Source: Physcia stellaris (Eukaryota; Ascomycota; Lecanoromycetes; Caliciales; Physciaceae). Taken from it: a DNA stretch of 64,000 nt. A program made the position numbers and the translations under genes. A model generated the notes under the pieces. It saw nothing but the letters and a program-made list of their open reading frames with translations. It made no database searches and was not told the origin of the DNA. Shown here piece after piece: positions 33,536-46,200 of this stretch. How positions within the stretch are numbered: position 1 is the first letter of the stretch; each line of letters opens with the position of its first letter. The stretch spans positions 1,550,001 to 1,614,000 of the forward strand of contig JABSSW010000001.1 in NCBI GenBank assembly GCA_018902385.1, given 5' to 3'.

Positions 33536-35249
33536 ATGTCCACGTTCGCTTCTTATACTGAATATATCTCTTTTCTCTCAACTCGGTGGCCTGAGTTCGA
33601 TTGGCTTTTAACTTATCTTTCTAGCCCGAACGCTCCAAATGAATGCTACACCACTTTCGTGGATGTAGGTGACAATGTCCTCGATATAGACACATTCTCG
33701 TCGGTAACTCAAGGCTTCCGGCATCGCCTTCAACAGTCCATCTCACACCTGAAAAACCGCCTAGTCATTCTGCACTACGTTGACATCGAGACCGTGGACC
33801 GCTCAATGCTGGACTTAATCGGGCTTCATTACGACGTTGACCCTGTCTTCTACTGACATCACTTTGATACTTCGGAAGCTGAGCAGTCCAAAGACCTCCA
33901 TAAGAAAACAGTTTTGCTTCCAAGTAAAGCTATTAGTCTCGAATTAAGTCACTTAGCATTTGAACATGCCTCTATCATGTTTGTGCCCAGCACAGAGCCA
34001 TCTAATGGCCCACTTACCAGTACGTTGGCAACATGCTTTATCCTGGAGTTTTGAGCTTGTCAGATGACTGAGGACGCGACCAGCTCTAATATTACTAAGA
34101 CATCCTCGGCGTTGCGAAACCAGCAGTCTAGAATTTGAGCGACCAAGTTGCAAGATCGAGACTTCGAGAAGCCTGGAAACTTTGAGACGACCAATTGGAA
34201 CGGAAAAGAATTTAGCTCGAAAATTCCTAGCGATCCTCAGATCCTGGGATGCCTCCAAGGTGGAAGAAGCAAATCTCTCGCCACTGTCTTTCGCGTATGC
34301 CCTAGCTGAGCTTCTCTGCGCGGAGAGAATGCCCCGTCTATGTGAAAAGAAACCCCTCGATAGATTTCGCTCCAAAGCTTTCCGAGGTGGCCGTGATTTC
34401 GTTCGATACAGCTTCGAATTCGAGGCCAATCTATGGGAGTATGCTCTCCTAATGCATCGAGATTCCCTAGCGAACACCTTACAGAGTTTGAGCAACTTCC
34501 AACTAAGTACCACTGATGGTAGCATGTCTGACACGATAGCCAGCCAGCGCAAAGCAGTCATTCTGGATTACGAGACGGTTTTGAAGACCGCCAATGATAA
34601 CCTGCAAGCTTTTTATACCATCGAGTCTAGGGGCATAAGCCATCGTGCCACTATGGACGCCCTTGGGATTGCAGAGCAATCGGAAAGTGTGGGTCAATTG
34701 ACATTTCTGGCCTTTCTTTTCATCCCGCTCTCCTTCGTGGCCTCGCTATTCGGAATGAACCTACAGATTTTGAATTCCGGCTCTGCCTCCATCAGGTCTT
34801 TCACTATAGCGAGCATCGGGACTATGATGACAGTTGTAACCCTTCTTTTCGTCGCGCCACTGTTGTCAAGAACCGCACATGCCTTGCGTCGAAACCTCGA
34901 CGGGCTTCGGTTTCGAAGACGAGAGCTTCGGAAAATGGCCACCATTACTCCCGTAGGTGCTTTCTGGCTGTTTATCTACGGCCTGACGCACGACCCGGAG
35001 CTTTTTGCGCCTCTCATCAAACAACTGGGCATCTGGGTGGTCCTCGGCCTGCATCAGGATTGGGAACAGCCTGATATTCTGACTTCTCGGCGGACCATGC
35101 CGTTGTCTAGTTTTTGGGAAAAGAAGATGATGCCCATTGCCGACATCACGAAACACCGAGGCTGGCATGAGACTACATTTTGGCAGCGATGGAGAGATCG
35201 CCGTACTTTGACCATGGCTGTTGCGGGCCCACATAGAGCTGATGAATAG
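33536..35249 (+). pseudogene. CorA-like Mg2+ transporter-type gene, disrupted
   Basis: The C-terminal half (34068-35249) is open and encodes two membrane segments: LTFLAFLFIPLSFVASLFGM followed by NLQIL, then IGTMMTVVTLLFVAPLL. The GMN-like motif at the end of the first helix is the CorA hallmark. The N-terminal half starts at the ATG at 33536 (MSTFASYTEYISFL). It is stopped by TGA at 33854-33856, after DVDPVFY, while similar sequence (HHFDTSEAEQ) continues in frame. It then moves through a second frame (WPTYQYVGNMLYPG) into a third (LRTRPALILLRHPRR). Further stops lie at 34008-34010 and 34065-34067. No intron I can place removes all lesions. Multi-gene CorA-like families with ankyrin-less helical N-termini are common in Helotiales. 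I call this a decayed copy; the C-terminal half could still be translated. Confidence 0.65.
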
Positions 35250-35446
35250 GGTGCACTCAATCCTAGCGTATATAGCTTGGTTTTCTTCGAGGTTGTGTGA
35301 GAGTTGGCACATTGTGCGGAGCTCCTTGGGCCGTTTCGACAAAAGGACCAACATATCATAGCTACAACCCTAACCCCATATCACTTGGGTTGGCTCAGCA
35401 AGCCAAAGCAGCCGATTTCCTCGCAGTCCACAGCTACACAAATAAA

Positions 35447-35780
35447 ATGTCAGCAGCCTACCCTCGCTACACCTACATCATCTCAAAGTAAATCCATCTC
35501 CCCACTTTCCCGAATCTCATACCCTCCATGCCCTTTCCCCCCTTCTCCCACACTCATATCGCCCTTAAACTCAATGCTAACTCCACCTTCTAGATCCCTC
35601 GACCCCGTCTTCGCACTCTTCATCGGCGTCTCAGCAGCCGGCATCCGGATCCGCCGGGAAGAGAGAGAGAAAGGGCGGAGCGGGGATCTGGGCGAGATGG
35701 GGCAGACGTTTGCGAGGCGATTGGGGAAGACGGATTTGGGGAGGAGGGTGGGGGGGTGGTCGTTGGTGGATGAGAGATGA
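35447..35780 (+). CDS. NCE101: Non-classical export protein Nce101-like
   Basis: Exons are 35447-35487 and 35594-35780, giving 75 residues; the intron is GTAAAT..TTCTAG. After splicing, IISKSLDPVFALFIGVSAAG forms the single membrane-spanning segment. It is followed by IRIRREEREKGRS, the conserved basic face of the Nce101 family. Yeast Nce101 was implicated in leaderless protein export, and its molecular role is still unclear. The C-terminal tail (LGEMGQTFARRLGKTD) is longer than the yeast protein. Neither exon alone shows the motif, so the splice supports the gene. Confidence 0.85.
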
Positions 35781-36395
35781 TGGGTATTAGTTATTTGGGG
35801 ATGGAGTAATGTATGGAGATATATGAAGGGGGCTCGCAAAGAAGAAGAAGGAAAGAGATTACCCAGGAAGCGTGGTCGGAGAGGAAACCTCACAGTTTCA
35901 CAGCTACGTGCTAGTGTTGGGTTTAGACACAGTTCGAGAGATTTGGAGAGGTGGCTTCTCACCAAGACAGGAGCTTGTGTAGCGGGATGGCTTTCAGAGG
36001 ATGAGATGCCTACTTAGGCACTGAAAGGATTTAAGTGGCGAAGGATGGGGCAGTAGGGTCACATTTCGACGGCAGTATAAAGGTCCTAAAATGTTGCGAT
36101 ATTGAGCGAAGAGTCGTCAACACGTGTTGTGGTAGAAAGCCATGGACACTAGCATTACAACAGCTCTGCCCAGCCTTGATCAACCGGGGCCAACATCATT
36201 GCATCCTGTGTCATTTGTCTGGACGTGTTTACTGCACAGAAAGCTTCTGTTGTCACTCGTCCATAATTTGTTTCGCATGCAATTCCTTCCAAGCAACTAC
36301 ACGTATCGTTCAATCAAGAATTCCGACCGATTTCCCAAACGCCCGCAATCTCCAGCATCGCAGACATATCCGCAACCTCCTCTATCACACGGCAT
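35781..36395. other. Convergent intergenic region
   Basis: This lies between NCE101 and ATG8 3' ends. Several open frames cross it, but none has recognisable content. Confidence 0.4.
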
Positions 36396-36883
<488 letters not shown>

Positions 36884-37438
36884 GATGACTGTAGTTTGAA
36901 GAGTTCGTTGACTGGTGTAGAGTATGGGTTTTTGGGATGTAGGAGCTGTGGTTTGCTGTTTGAAGTAGGTAGAAGAGGTGGTGAAGTTTGGATCCTCTAG
37001 GCCCCCACCAAAGTACTGTAGAGTGGCAGTGGCAGACCACTAGCGCCGTTTAGCGACCAAGTGACTTTGCTGTGCTGGATCGACTCACACAGATTAGGAC
37101 ATGTCACACATCACATGTAAGCAATCACTAGGAATAGGAACGTTCGAGAAAAGTCAGTCAAGACTTCAGGATTCTCGTGTCAAGAGATGTCTTTGTTACC
37201 GCAATCAATGCTCGTGACTCCAAAGGTCATGTGATGATAGTTGTAACCTTGCCTGTTTCGTACTAATGCCTTTTATGTCTTGGCGTCATGAACATCATCA
37301 CCAAAGAATCAATCAATAAGCAGGCACTCTGTGTTGCCATCGACCACTCGACTGCTTGCTTACATTCAGTCGATGAATCTATCAAAATCCGAAACTTGAC
37401 TCAGAGGGACTCCGCGATTACCCATTGGTTGTCTCTCA
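36884..37438. other. Divergent ATG8/HEM13 upstream region
   Basis: This is 555 bp between divergent starts, with no gene. An ATG frame from 37288 overlaps the HEM13 start in another frame and is not supported by content. Confidence 0.45.
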
Positions 37439-38834
37439 ATGGTTTCGGCATCGATGGGCTTTCAAAGAGCCAGTACCCCTTTGCTCCACCATGCTTCCCC
37501 TGTTCAAAGACGATTATTACTTAGATCAGCACGCAGACGTAAGCTCGCCAGTGGAAGACCTATGCCTCCTCCGTCGCAGTCTCAAGCTCCCGTGCGACCG
37601 GGCAAGCCGTTGGTATCTGCCAAACCAAGGGACCCTTCGGCGGGAGCAGGAATCAATGAAAGAGCCAAAACCATGCAGAAAAGCACTGTCGCTTGGCCCA
37701 GGACTCGTATCGCTATCGGCTTAGTATTCTGCGGATCCATCATCTATTCCATGGTACGAGGGTAGATATACCCATTCCGTCTGACTTGGTCGTGTCTAAA
37801 TATCCTCTCAGCTCGCCCAGCCCCTCGAATACACCGAAGCTCCCTCCATCGCAGACCGAGACACGCTGAGGAAGCGAGAGTCAGGAGTCACTGCGTCATC
37901 GCCGATGCGACTGCGTATGGAAGATATGATCAAGACGAAACAGAAGGAAATAACTGCCGCTCTTGAAAAACTAGATGCATCGCATAAGTTCCGCACGGAT
38001 ACGTGGTCACGACCCAATGGAGGCGGTGGCATCTCATGTGTGCTTCAAGATGGCGCTGTATTCGAGAAAGCCGGGGTCAATACCTCTATAGTATATGGCA
38101 CACTCCCACGCCCCGCAATTCAGAAAATGCGCGTCAATCACAAGGCTCTCGATCCTGATGTTGAGAGTCTGGAGTTCTTTGCAGCTGGTCTAAGCATGGT
38201 TCTGCATCCCCAAAACCCAATGGCACCTACAGTACATCTCAACTATCGGTATTTTGAAACCATGGATAAGGACGGGGTATGCAATGCATGGTGGTTCGGA
38301 GGGGGCACGGATCTGACGCCGTCATATCTCTTCGACGAAGACGCTATTCATTTCCATCGCACTATCAAGGACGCATGCGATAAGCACGATAGAGCTTATT
38401 ACCCGCGCTTCAAAACCTGGTGTGACAAATACTTCCACATTCCGCATCGGCATGAGTCACGAGGCATAGGCGGCATCTTCTTCGACGACTTGGATGAAGA
38501 GGAAAAGGACCAAGAGCAATTATTCTCCTTTGTAAAGGATTGCCTGGGGGCATTCCTACCCAGCTATATGCCCTTGATCGAGAAGAGGAAAGACATGTCT
38601 TATACAGATGTCCAGAAAGAGTGGCAGCAGCTCCGACGAGGACGGTATGTGGAATTTAATCTGGTGCACGATCGTGGAACTGCCTTTGGACTGCAGACGC
38701 CCGGTGCGAGAGTCGAGAGTATATTGATGAGCTTACCACTTACCGCGAGATGGATGTACATGCATGAGCCCGAGAAGAATAGTCGGGAAGACAGGCTGTT
38801 GAGCGTCTTGAAAACTCCTGTGGAGTGGGTATAG
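37439..38834 (+). CDS. HEM13: Coproporphyrinogen III oxidase, aerobic
   Basis: Exons are 37439-37753 and 37812-38834, giving 445 residues. The enzyme oxidatively decarboxylates coproporphyrinogen III to protoporphyrinogen IX in haem synthesis, using O2. The N-terminal about 110 residues are Arg/Ser-rich and include a hydrophobic segment ([15 protein letters not shown]), consistent with mitochondrial targeting and membrane anchoring. The catalytic core has [47 protein letters not shown] and [20 protein letters not shown], all intact. Two possible ATGs (37439 and 37454) are in frame. The yeast enzyme is cytosolic, so the presequence is a point of difference. Confidence 0.95.
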
Positions 38835-39396
38835 ATGGAACTGCACTGGGAAAAGCAAAGGATGATTCATTGAATGTAGTATCATTGCATGAGCGATGGC
38901 GCAAATTCTAAAGGTAGATTTGGGAAAAAACACCTGGTGCCATTGCATTATGGGATTTAGCCTAATCATAGACTCACAGCGAGCGTATGCTACGGTTCTG
39001 CTAGGATCAATAAGCAAAAAGGCAGCTCGAGAGCATTTACCAGAAGTAGTAATCCCATGCGGTCCACCTATGTTACTAAGAACTTGTACAGGAAGGTACT
39101 TCATTCCCCTCTTTCTCAACTCGTTCTCGTGGCCTGGCACCGCATGGTGCAACCCTGCAACAGGCACGCTGCTTCAATCCGACCTTTACCCGAATCAGGA
39201 CGAGATCTGGAGGAAGGGTCATACTCAGAATATAAACTCTTACATCTTGTTCGAAAAGAGAAGTTTTCATCTTATCAACAGTCATATTCACCTTCTCCAA
39301 GCAAGGACTCTCAGACAATAAAGATACCCCATTTACACCCTACTCTGCCACAACGTAGACGCCTGAGCCCTCTTCCTGTCTCCACAGATCCCATTT
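38835..39396. other. Intergenic region
   Basis: This holds the 3' flank of HEM13 and the upstream region of the MDR gene. No gene is seen. Confidence 0.4.
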
Positions 39397-40341
39397 ATGG
39401 CGTCCATACCACCAACAATGCGCGCCTTGCACCTGACACCCCCATCTCTCCTCACAGTCTCCACCAGCACCCCAGTCCCCACCCCCTCCGCCTCGCAATA
39501 CCTCATCCGCGTCCACAACACCGCAATAACGGCCAACGAGCTAACCTGGCCCGAAACACTACGCCGCTCGTCCGCAATCCCAGGCCATGACCTCTGCGGC
39601 ACCATCGTCTCTACCCCTTCCTCCCCTTCTTCATCCTCCACCAAATTCAGAGAGGGTGACGAAGTCTTCGCCCTAACGTCTTTCTCCCGCGATGGCGCAG
39701 CGGCCGAGTATGTAATCGCCGAAGTAGACGAGCTGTCGCTGAAGCCGGAAGCGCTGACCAGGAAAGAAGCGGCCGCTGCGCCATTGTCGGTGCTTACGGC
39801 GTGGCAAGCGCTGTTTGTGCATGCTGGTCTTGCTGATGCCAAAAGCTCCGAGGTGAGCGTCTTAGTGCTTGGAGCTGCTGGGGGCGTGGGTGTGATGGCC
39901 GTTCAATTGGCGCGGTGGCAGGGTGTTAAGAGGTTGGTGGGTACTTGTTCCGGGCGTAATGCCGAGTTCGTTACAGCTTTTGGGGCGAATGAAGTCGTCG
40001 ATTATTCGAAGGAGGAGGTCGAGGGGCTGTTCGATGTGGTCCTGGATTGTGTTGGCGGGCAGGCGCAGGACGGATGCTGGAGGCATGTCAAGGATGAAGG
40101 CATTCTGGTCAGTGTAGCTGCCCCGTTACCGGAGGAAAAGAAAAGGGATTTTCCGAAAGTTAGGTCCACTTTCTTCATTGTCGAGCCTAATGGAGGCCAA
40201 CTTGGCATGCTAGGGGGCCTATTTGAGAAGGGCGAGTTGAAGGCCTTTGTGGATGCTGAATTCATGCTGGAGGACGGCGCTCAGGCGTTCGAGATGCTAG
40301 CCAAAGGGCACACTCGTGGCAAGATTGTTCTTGGCCTGTGA
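39397..40341 (+). CDS. MDR-family NAD(P)-dependent oxidoreductase (quinone oxidoreductase-like)
   Basis: This is an intronless 314-residue frame from ATG 39397. A GroES-like N-terminal domain (YLIRVHNTAITANELTW, PGHDLCGTIV) precedes a Rossmann domain with VLVLGAAGGVGVMAVQLARW, ANEVVDYSK and DVVLDCVGG. The end, AFEMLAKGHTRGKIVLGL, is typical of the medium-chain dehydrogenase/reductase superfamily. Zinc-ligating cysteines of the alcohol dehydrogenases are not evident, so a zinc-free enoyl/quinone reductase activity is likelier. The substrate is unknown. There is no adjacent biosynthetic cluster. Confidence 0.85.
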   Translation: MASIPPTMRALHLTPPSLLTVSTSTPVPTPSASQYLIRVHNTAITANELTWPETLRRSSAIPGHDLCGTIVSTPSSPSSSSTKFREGDEVFALTSFSRDGAAAEYVIAEVDELSLKPEALTRKEAAAAPLSVLTAWQALFVHAGLADAKSSEVSVLVLGAAGGVGVMAVQLARWQGVKRLVGTCSGRNAEFVTAFGANEVVDYSKEEVEGLFDVVLDCVGGQAQDGCWRHVKDEGILVSVAAPLPEEKKRDFPKVRSTFFIVEPNGGQLGMLGGLFEKGELKAFVDAEFMLEDGAQAFEMLAKGHTRGKIVLGL

Positions 40342-40986
40342 TATTCAACCTTCTAAGAAATTTCAACGACCCACGATAGCCCGTCTTGGGATTTCGGATG
40401 CATCTTATTGACATGAATACGTCAAGAAAGATCGGGTCTAGCTTTGCTCCGATGGACATATTGGATGCTTGAAAAGGCATCTTATGTATAGCTTGTAAAG
40501 AAGCTGTTCAAAGACCGCTCTTTGAAGATCACGATGATGACCGATGAAGCCTTTAGCATGCTGCATGACAGAGCTTATAAAGGCTTCAGGAAACGATTGT
40601 GCGCCCGTGTATTTGGTAAGGACGAAGCTGGAGCACACAGTATCTCTGATTCTTGAGCATTCCATGGCAAGTACGAATGGGCCATGGGACGGTTTAATTA
40701 CACTAGCATTGTTGACTGCTTGAGCGTTGGTAAAAAGTACACCCATCTTTTGAAGCAAAACTTACATGTAGGATGAATGGACCTGATGTAATCTTGTCAA
40801 GTCCCTAATCGGGTTGAGGCTGACAATGAATTGTGCCAGGGCGTGGTATATTGTGCTCCAGAAGCCAGGGATACGGGTAAATACAAACCCGAGGGAACTC
40901 AAAAATTGGTATCGGTTGTAGATTTCCTGCTACAGAAACGTGACCGATAAATACTAGCTAGGCTGACGATTTACTCTTCGAAACGG
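40342..40986. other. Convergent intergenic region
   Basis: This lies between the MDR gene and the minus-strand transporter. Nothing recognisable is seen. Confidence 0.4.
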
Positions 40987-42598
40987 TCATCTTCCTGGTG
41001 CTACTCCGTCTACCTTCTTATCCTCAGCATTTGGAAAGCCATTCGCAACGCCTCCGAAAATAGTCCCCGATGAAGCGCTTTGGGGCGTCTCTGTAATCGT
41101 ATATCCATTGAGACTTGAATGTACCGTAGAAAGGGGCAACAGTGTCTCGGATTTGAGCTGGTCAAGCCTCGCCCTGCGATCTGCTTTGGAAGCATCGCTC
41201 GTTCGGTCGTACAGGTATAGGCCGATAAATGTCAGAATAATACCGGCAGCTTGAACAGGGGTGGTACGGGACCCGAACCAGACGATAGCAAAGGTGATGA
41301 CGACGACGCGTTTGATGAGAGAAGCCACAGAGTAGGTGACTGGAGAGACAAGTGAGAGGAGGATGAATGCGAGCATATTTTGCGCGAAGTGGAATATGCC
41401 ATTGAAAACAAATTCGAGAGGTACGTATGTTCGTGAAGCTGATGGTGTTGGCACAGTTGGTGGCGATATAGGATCATCTTGAAGATATGAAAACAACATT
41501 GGGAGACCGTCTGTCCAGATCCATATAGGAAAGGTGAGGAGGAAAGCAAGCCCAGAACAATAGCAGAGCAGGTTGAGCTTGTCAAGTTTTCGGGACTGAG
41601 TAGTGGACCCATCAGCCTCGACACGGGCGGCCTCATTGAACAATTTCTTCGAGAAAATATTTTGAGTAACGAATATTAAAGCGCCGCCAAATGCGCAAGT
41701 GATACCTAACAGATTTCCCGAGAACTCAACGCTGCATGCAAGTACGACTCCAAGCGTGAGCGGTATCAATGATAGATAAGTTGCGGTACCATATCGTATA
41801 CGGAAAATGAATCGGTAGGCTAGAACGGTAAATAGTGGCGATAGTCCTTTGATTGTATGGACTAAAGAGACAGGTATTTTTTCGGTAGCCGTCGAGGACA
41901 GTATGTGACCTCCAAGTTGAAAGAGTGCTAGCGGAAAGGTTGTTGCGATGACATCGCGACTGGGGTATCTGATTCCTTGCCTCAGAGCGGGTATAGATTT
42001 CTTGATCGAAGGGAACAAGCTGGCAAGGAAGGCGAAGAACAAGCACCACGTGGAGACGAAGGCGAATTGAATAAGGGTGAGGGTGACAGGTCTTGGGAAG
42101 GCGTTTAGAATAGATTTCGACGACGTGTTTGTCAGAGCAGAACTCATATACCAGATACTACAAAGCGTCTAGTAGGAGTGAGCTAATGTTTGTAAATAGA
42201 TGATTCTCCTCGGGACATACTATGAGCTTGATAGATACCGGAGCCTTGAGTGCTTCCGCAATTTCATGTGCATTGGCACTAACACTCCCCTTCCTCGTCC
42301 GGATCGTCCGGATCGCGTCACTAAGGCTAGGCTGCCGGCCATGGCTGCGAGGAGGCCCCTTGACCTGGCCATTCCCCCAAGCTACATGATTGTCCCTCTT
42401 GTGCTGCCATCTATCATTGTATAGATGCCCATTCGGCTTCGGCAGCGTCTTGGGGCTCGGTTTCCTGGAAGCATCGCCCTCCTCGGGATGTGTGGGTAGA
42501 TAATCTGACGATTGCGACTGTTCAAAGTCTGGAAATCTGATGGTGTCTCCGTGATTCGAAACGGATGACCGCCTCCGTTCTGTGCTGATTCTTGCCAT
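40987..42598 (-). CDS. SLY41: Triose-phosphate/nucleotide-sugar transporter family protein, SLY41 type
   Basis: Exons are 42598-42221 and 42168-40987, giving 519 residues. A polar N-terminal tail (MARISTERRRSS...) precedes about ten membrane segments. The first TPT helix is created across the junction: KLIITLCSIWYMSSALTNTS. Other family features are FQLGGHILSSTATEKIPVSLVHTIKGLSPLFTVL, VTQNIFSKKLF and FAQNMLAFILLSLVSPVTYS. The nearest remembered homologue is yeast Sly41, an ER/Golgi multicopy suppressor of Ypt1 loss. The transported substrate is unknown. The first exon is soluble and low-complexity, and the acceptor CTACTAG, not the nearer TTTGTAG, keeps the frame. Confidence 0.85.
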
Positions 42599-43263
42599 GG
42601 TTGGTGCCAAGGCAGGAGGAAGCTGCCGGAAAGCCCGTGCGCTCAACTATTCTGGAGTGGATTCTATCGATGACTGAAACTAACGAAACCAAAGGCCGTG
42701 GGCCGAGTATCGGATCGTGAGATAAAAGGCCGGCGTGGTGGGGACATTGTGGAGCGTTGCTGCTGTTCCTCGTGTTACAGGCTGATCAGTGTGGGCTCTC
42801 TACTCGAGTTTCGATACCGCTAAGGCATGATTGCTAGGTACGTGAAATTGTTTAAAGAGTGTGAGCCGTCGTGATTGAGCAATGGACCGAAGTTCACGTC
42901 CCTAAGTAGTCGGCTACTACTCTGGGGGATAAGGTAAGTACCTGTACAGAGGCCTTTTTTCGTCCACGTAAGGTTGCTCTAGCAGTCTACGGAGTAGCTT
43001 GAGGCTATCAGCGGAGCTTTTTCGGGCCGACCCTTCGTTTAGTCCCATCACGAGATATTTATCGCAAGGTAACCGTACCTTAGGTCCTTAACGCACAAAG
43101 TACCCTAAGTCAATTTGCCATCTATGATAATTGATGCGGTCGAGACACTCAAGGATTCTCCGGGGGATCATGCTCGGTCACTGAGGATGACTTCTGCCTG
43201 TACAATAAATATGCAACAGCGGAGCATCTTGGACTCTCGAAGATTGCACAGTTGAGTCATTCG
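42599..43263. other. Divergent upstream region of SLY41 and the hydrolase gene
   Basis: This 665-bp region contains several short repeats of the type 'taaggta/ggtacc' (42900-43120). No gene is seen. Confidence 0.4.
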
Positions 43264-46200
43264 ATGCTGGAGCTATTATTACCCAGGATGGAGACCGAAA
43301 CGTCAAGCGTCAGATTTTATAAAAGCTGGAACGTCCTAGGTCCATTCCAAATCGGTACCCGAGGTAAGAATATCCGATGCGATTGAGTAATTAAAAAGAT
43401 AACGAGGAGTAGAGGCGCCTTGGGGAGCAGATCCACTTGAAAACTTAGGAGGCTTCCGCGCTCTACAGCCAAGTAAAAGTACTTACCGCAGCTCTCTTGC
43501 TCAGAATGGCCTCGTGACCTGGTCTTCGCTTGAAACCGATGAGCTTAGCACTGTTCCCACGTCAACGATATGTGACTTGACCGTCGACTTTGCCGGTATT
43601 GACTGGCCTTTTCTGCAATCCGTCTATGGCTGGGCAGCGCTCCAGTACCAGGCGTGGACTCGTGGTAGACTAGTAGTTGAGTCCGAAACATCGCGGAAGA
43701 TAGTATTACATATGGATCATGTATTGGAGTTCTGGATCGATGATCGGTCATATTTCGGCGGCGACTTTTATGCATTTCGCAAGGCTCCCCTGGTATTGGA
43801 TTTATCTCCTGGAGAGCACAAGATAGGTAAACCATTTCCAGCTTCGTGCATCCCCTCCCATTATAGCTGTGTGACAAAGTTTTCTTCCCAAGAGCAGAAA
43901 TCCGATTCCATGGCCCCGCCTTGTTTGCCAATTTATATAGAGCTCGGGCCTTGTCCGCCGCAGATTACCCGGGTTTGGAAAAACCCCATGTTTTGTACTC
44001 GTACCTAATGCGAGGATGTCTGGCTCACAGTCTCAATAGATGTTCGACTGATTCGTGATGTACGTGGAATGGGGGGACTTGGCTGCCCAGAGATCTACAT
44101 TAGGCTTGAGGCCGAGATCTCCAAAGGCAGCTTGATTATAGTCCAGGATAATCCTATTGTACCAGACGTGGTAGACGGGGTGTTGGCGAGTGACCTGGCT
44201 TCTGTTACTGTACGCAATGAAACGGACAAGATTGCCGACATAGAGGGTATTGAATGCTTAGATGTGCGTATAAATCCAACATGAAATTCAATGTCTGCTC
44301 GCTGACCTGCTTGGCGAAGCAAGCCTTCAATGCTGCTGTGATTGGAAAGCTTCCCATCCGAATGTTACCAAATCAAAGCAGACCATTGAGCTTCCGACTC
44401 CATCATTTAAAAGCTATTGTCACAACCCTCCAGATCAGACTCAAATACACCGAGTGCCAGTCATCATCTGCTTTGTACACTCGATCCGTGTCTTACCCGT
44501 TAAGCTCTTGTGGTCTACGAGAGTTTCACAAATATACATTCCTACATCCTAGCAATACTGTATCATACGCGATACTTAGACCCCCTTCACATATTGCCAC
44601 TTTTGCTGCTGGGCCTGATGATGCATGGCCTGTTATGGTCAATCTTCATGGCGCAGGGCTCGAAGCAGACAGTAAGGAAGTACGCCAATCTTTCGATGGT
44701 GCGCCAGACTTAAGATGCTGGCTTGTTTGTCCAACTGGTATGACCGCGTGGAGCGGTGACGACTGGCGTAAGTGCATAGAGCTTGGCTTGAATGAAATGA
44801 ATAGACCTGACATACGGCATAGATAATTGGGGGTTCGCCGATGCTGAGGCTGCGATCGATGCAATACCTAAGTGGCTCGAGAGGCACTCTTGGAAATGGC
44901 CCTCCGTCGATACCAACAAATGGCTGGTCGTTGGCCATTCGAATGGCGGTTCGTGAGCTACTATCCTGCAAATGACTTGACTGACAATAGCAGGGCAAGG
45001 CACTTGGTACGCCGTTACGCATCGTCCGGATAAGATAATTGGAGCTTCGCCGCTATCAGGCTATTCATCAATTCAAGGTACTTACAGTTGTGGCTCAGTT
45101 TTTGCAGAGTGGTCGATTACCCGTTCGCTTGCTTACTGATTTGAGAGAATATGTGCCCTTTCAGTTTTGGACCGTGGCCCATCCCAAGATACGCTGCATC
45201 CTAGACTGCGCGCTTTCAAGCTATCGACACGAGCTCCTTCTTGAAAACATCAATAGTCATGTGATGCAGCAGCATGGCTCAGCTGACGATAACGTCCCGG
45301 CATACCATTCTCGACGACTTTTCCAATTGCAGTTGCAGTCTAGATCAGCCCCGGATAAGACTACATATGTTGAGCTCCAAGGCAAAAACCATTGGTTTGA
45401 TGGTACGTTCCTCAATAGCAAGCAGTTTTCACTAAAAGGGAGTTTCGTTTGGCTCTTGAGGCACAGTGGTTCGACAAGCTGATGTTGAGTCTTGATAGGA
45501 ATAATGACCACTCCATGGCTTCTCCATTTCTATAATAGGGTATTAGACGGAGAAATAGATCGAAGACTGCCCGTGGATCAATTCGAAATGGTTGTAGCGG
45601 ATGTAGCTAGTATGGGTCCTAAGGGCGGAATAATCGTCGATCAGAAGATGTCCCCAAGCCAACTAGGGAGGCTGGAGTTTGTGCGAACCAGCAACAGAAC
45701 ATGGACTATCAGAACCTCAAACATCAGTCGATTTCGTTTCGATAGATTGCAGTCAATCATCTCTCCTGCCTTCCTACAAATTGACCACAGCGGCATAGCA
45801 TTAAACGCTAACAACCGGCTCACAGACTCAAATTTTTCAAGATCTCCAGATGGTTCATGGAAGGTGACAGCCCATGCCATCCAACAGCCTCTAGCTCCAG
45901 CTGATGCATACAGATTAATCGAGGTCCTCTACAGCATTCCGTTCGGGAACGGCATGGCGCTCAGCTTGGGCCTTTAGATGCTTTGCTTCTCACAAAAGAT
46001 TGCTTCTTGATACACATCGCATCCTCAGAACCAGGACAGAGTTCAGCGACCGACGGTCTAGGAACTGAAGTAGGTCTGCAAGTGTCGCGTAATCTGTATC
46101 AGTATTTTCGAGCAGACACGGATATTGTTTTCTCGGACAAGGATGTGATATCACACAAAGGCAACGTTGTTACGATTGCACATGGCACTGAACTCAAGCA

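Noticed and set aside
33953-34561. 202-codon minus-strand open frame opposite the CorA-like gene
   Set aside because: It has no family motif. The plus strand carries the CorA membrane helices and GMN-like motif in the adjoining frame.
43450-43506. Possible intron at gtaaaagtac..ctcag before NGLVTWSS in the hydrolase gene
   Set aside because: It would be about 35 nt, and the sequence is open and in frame without it.
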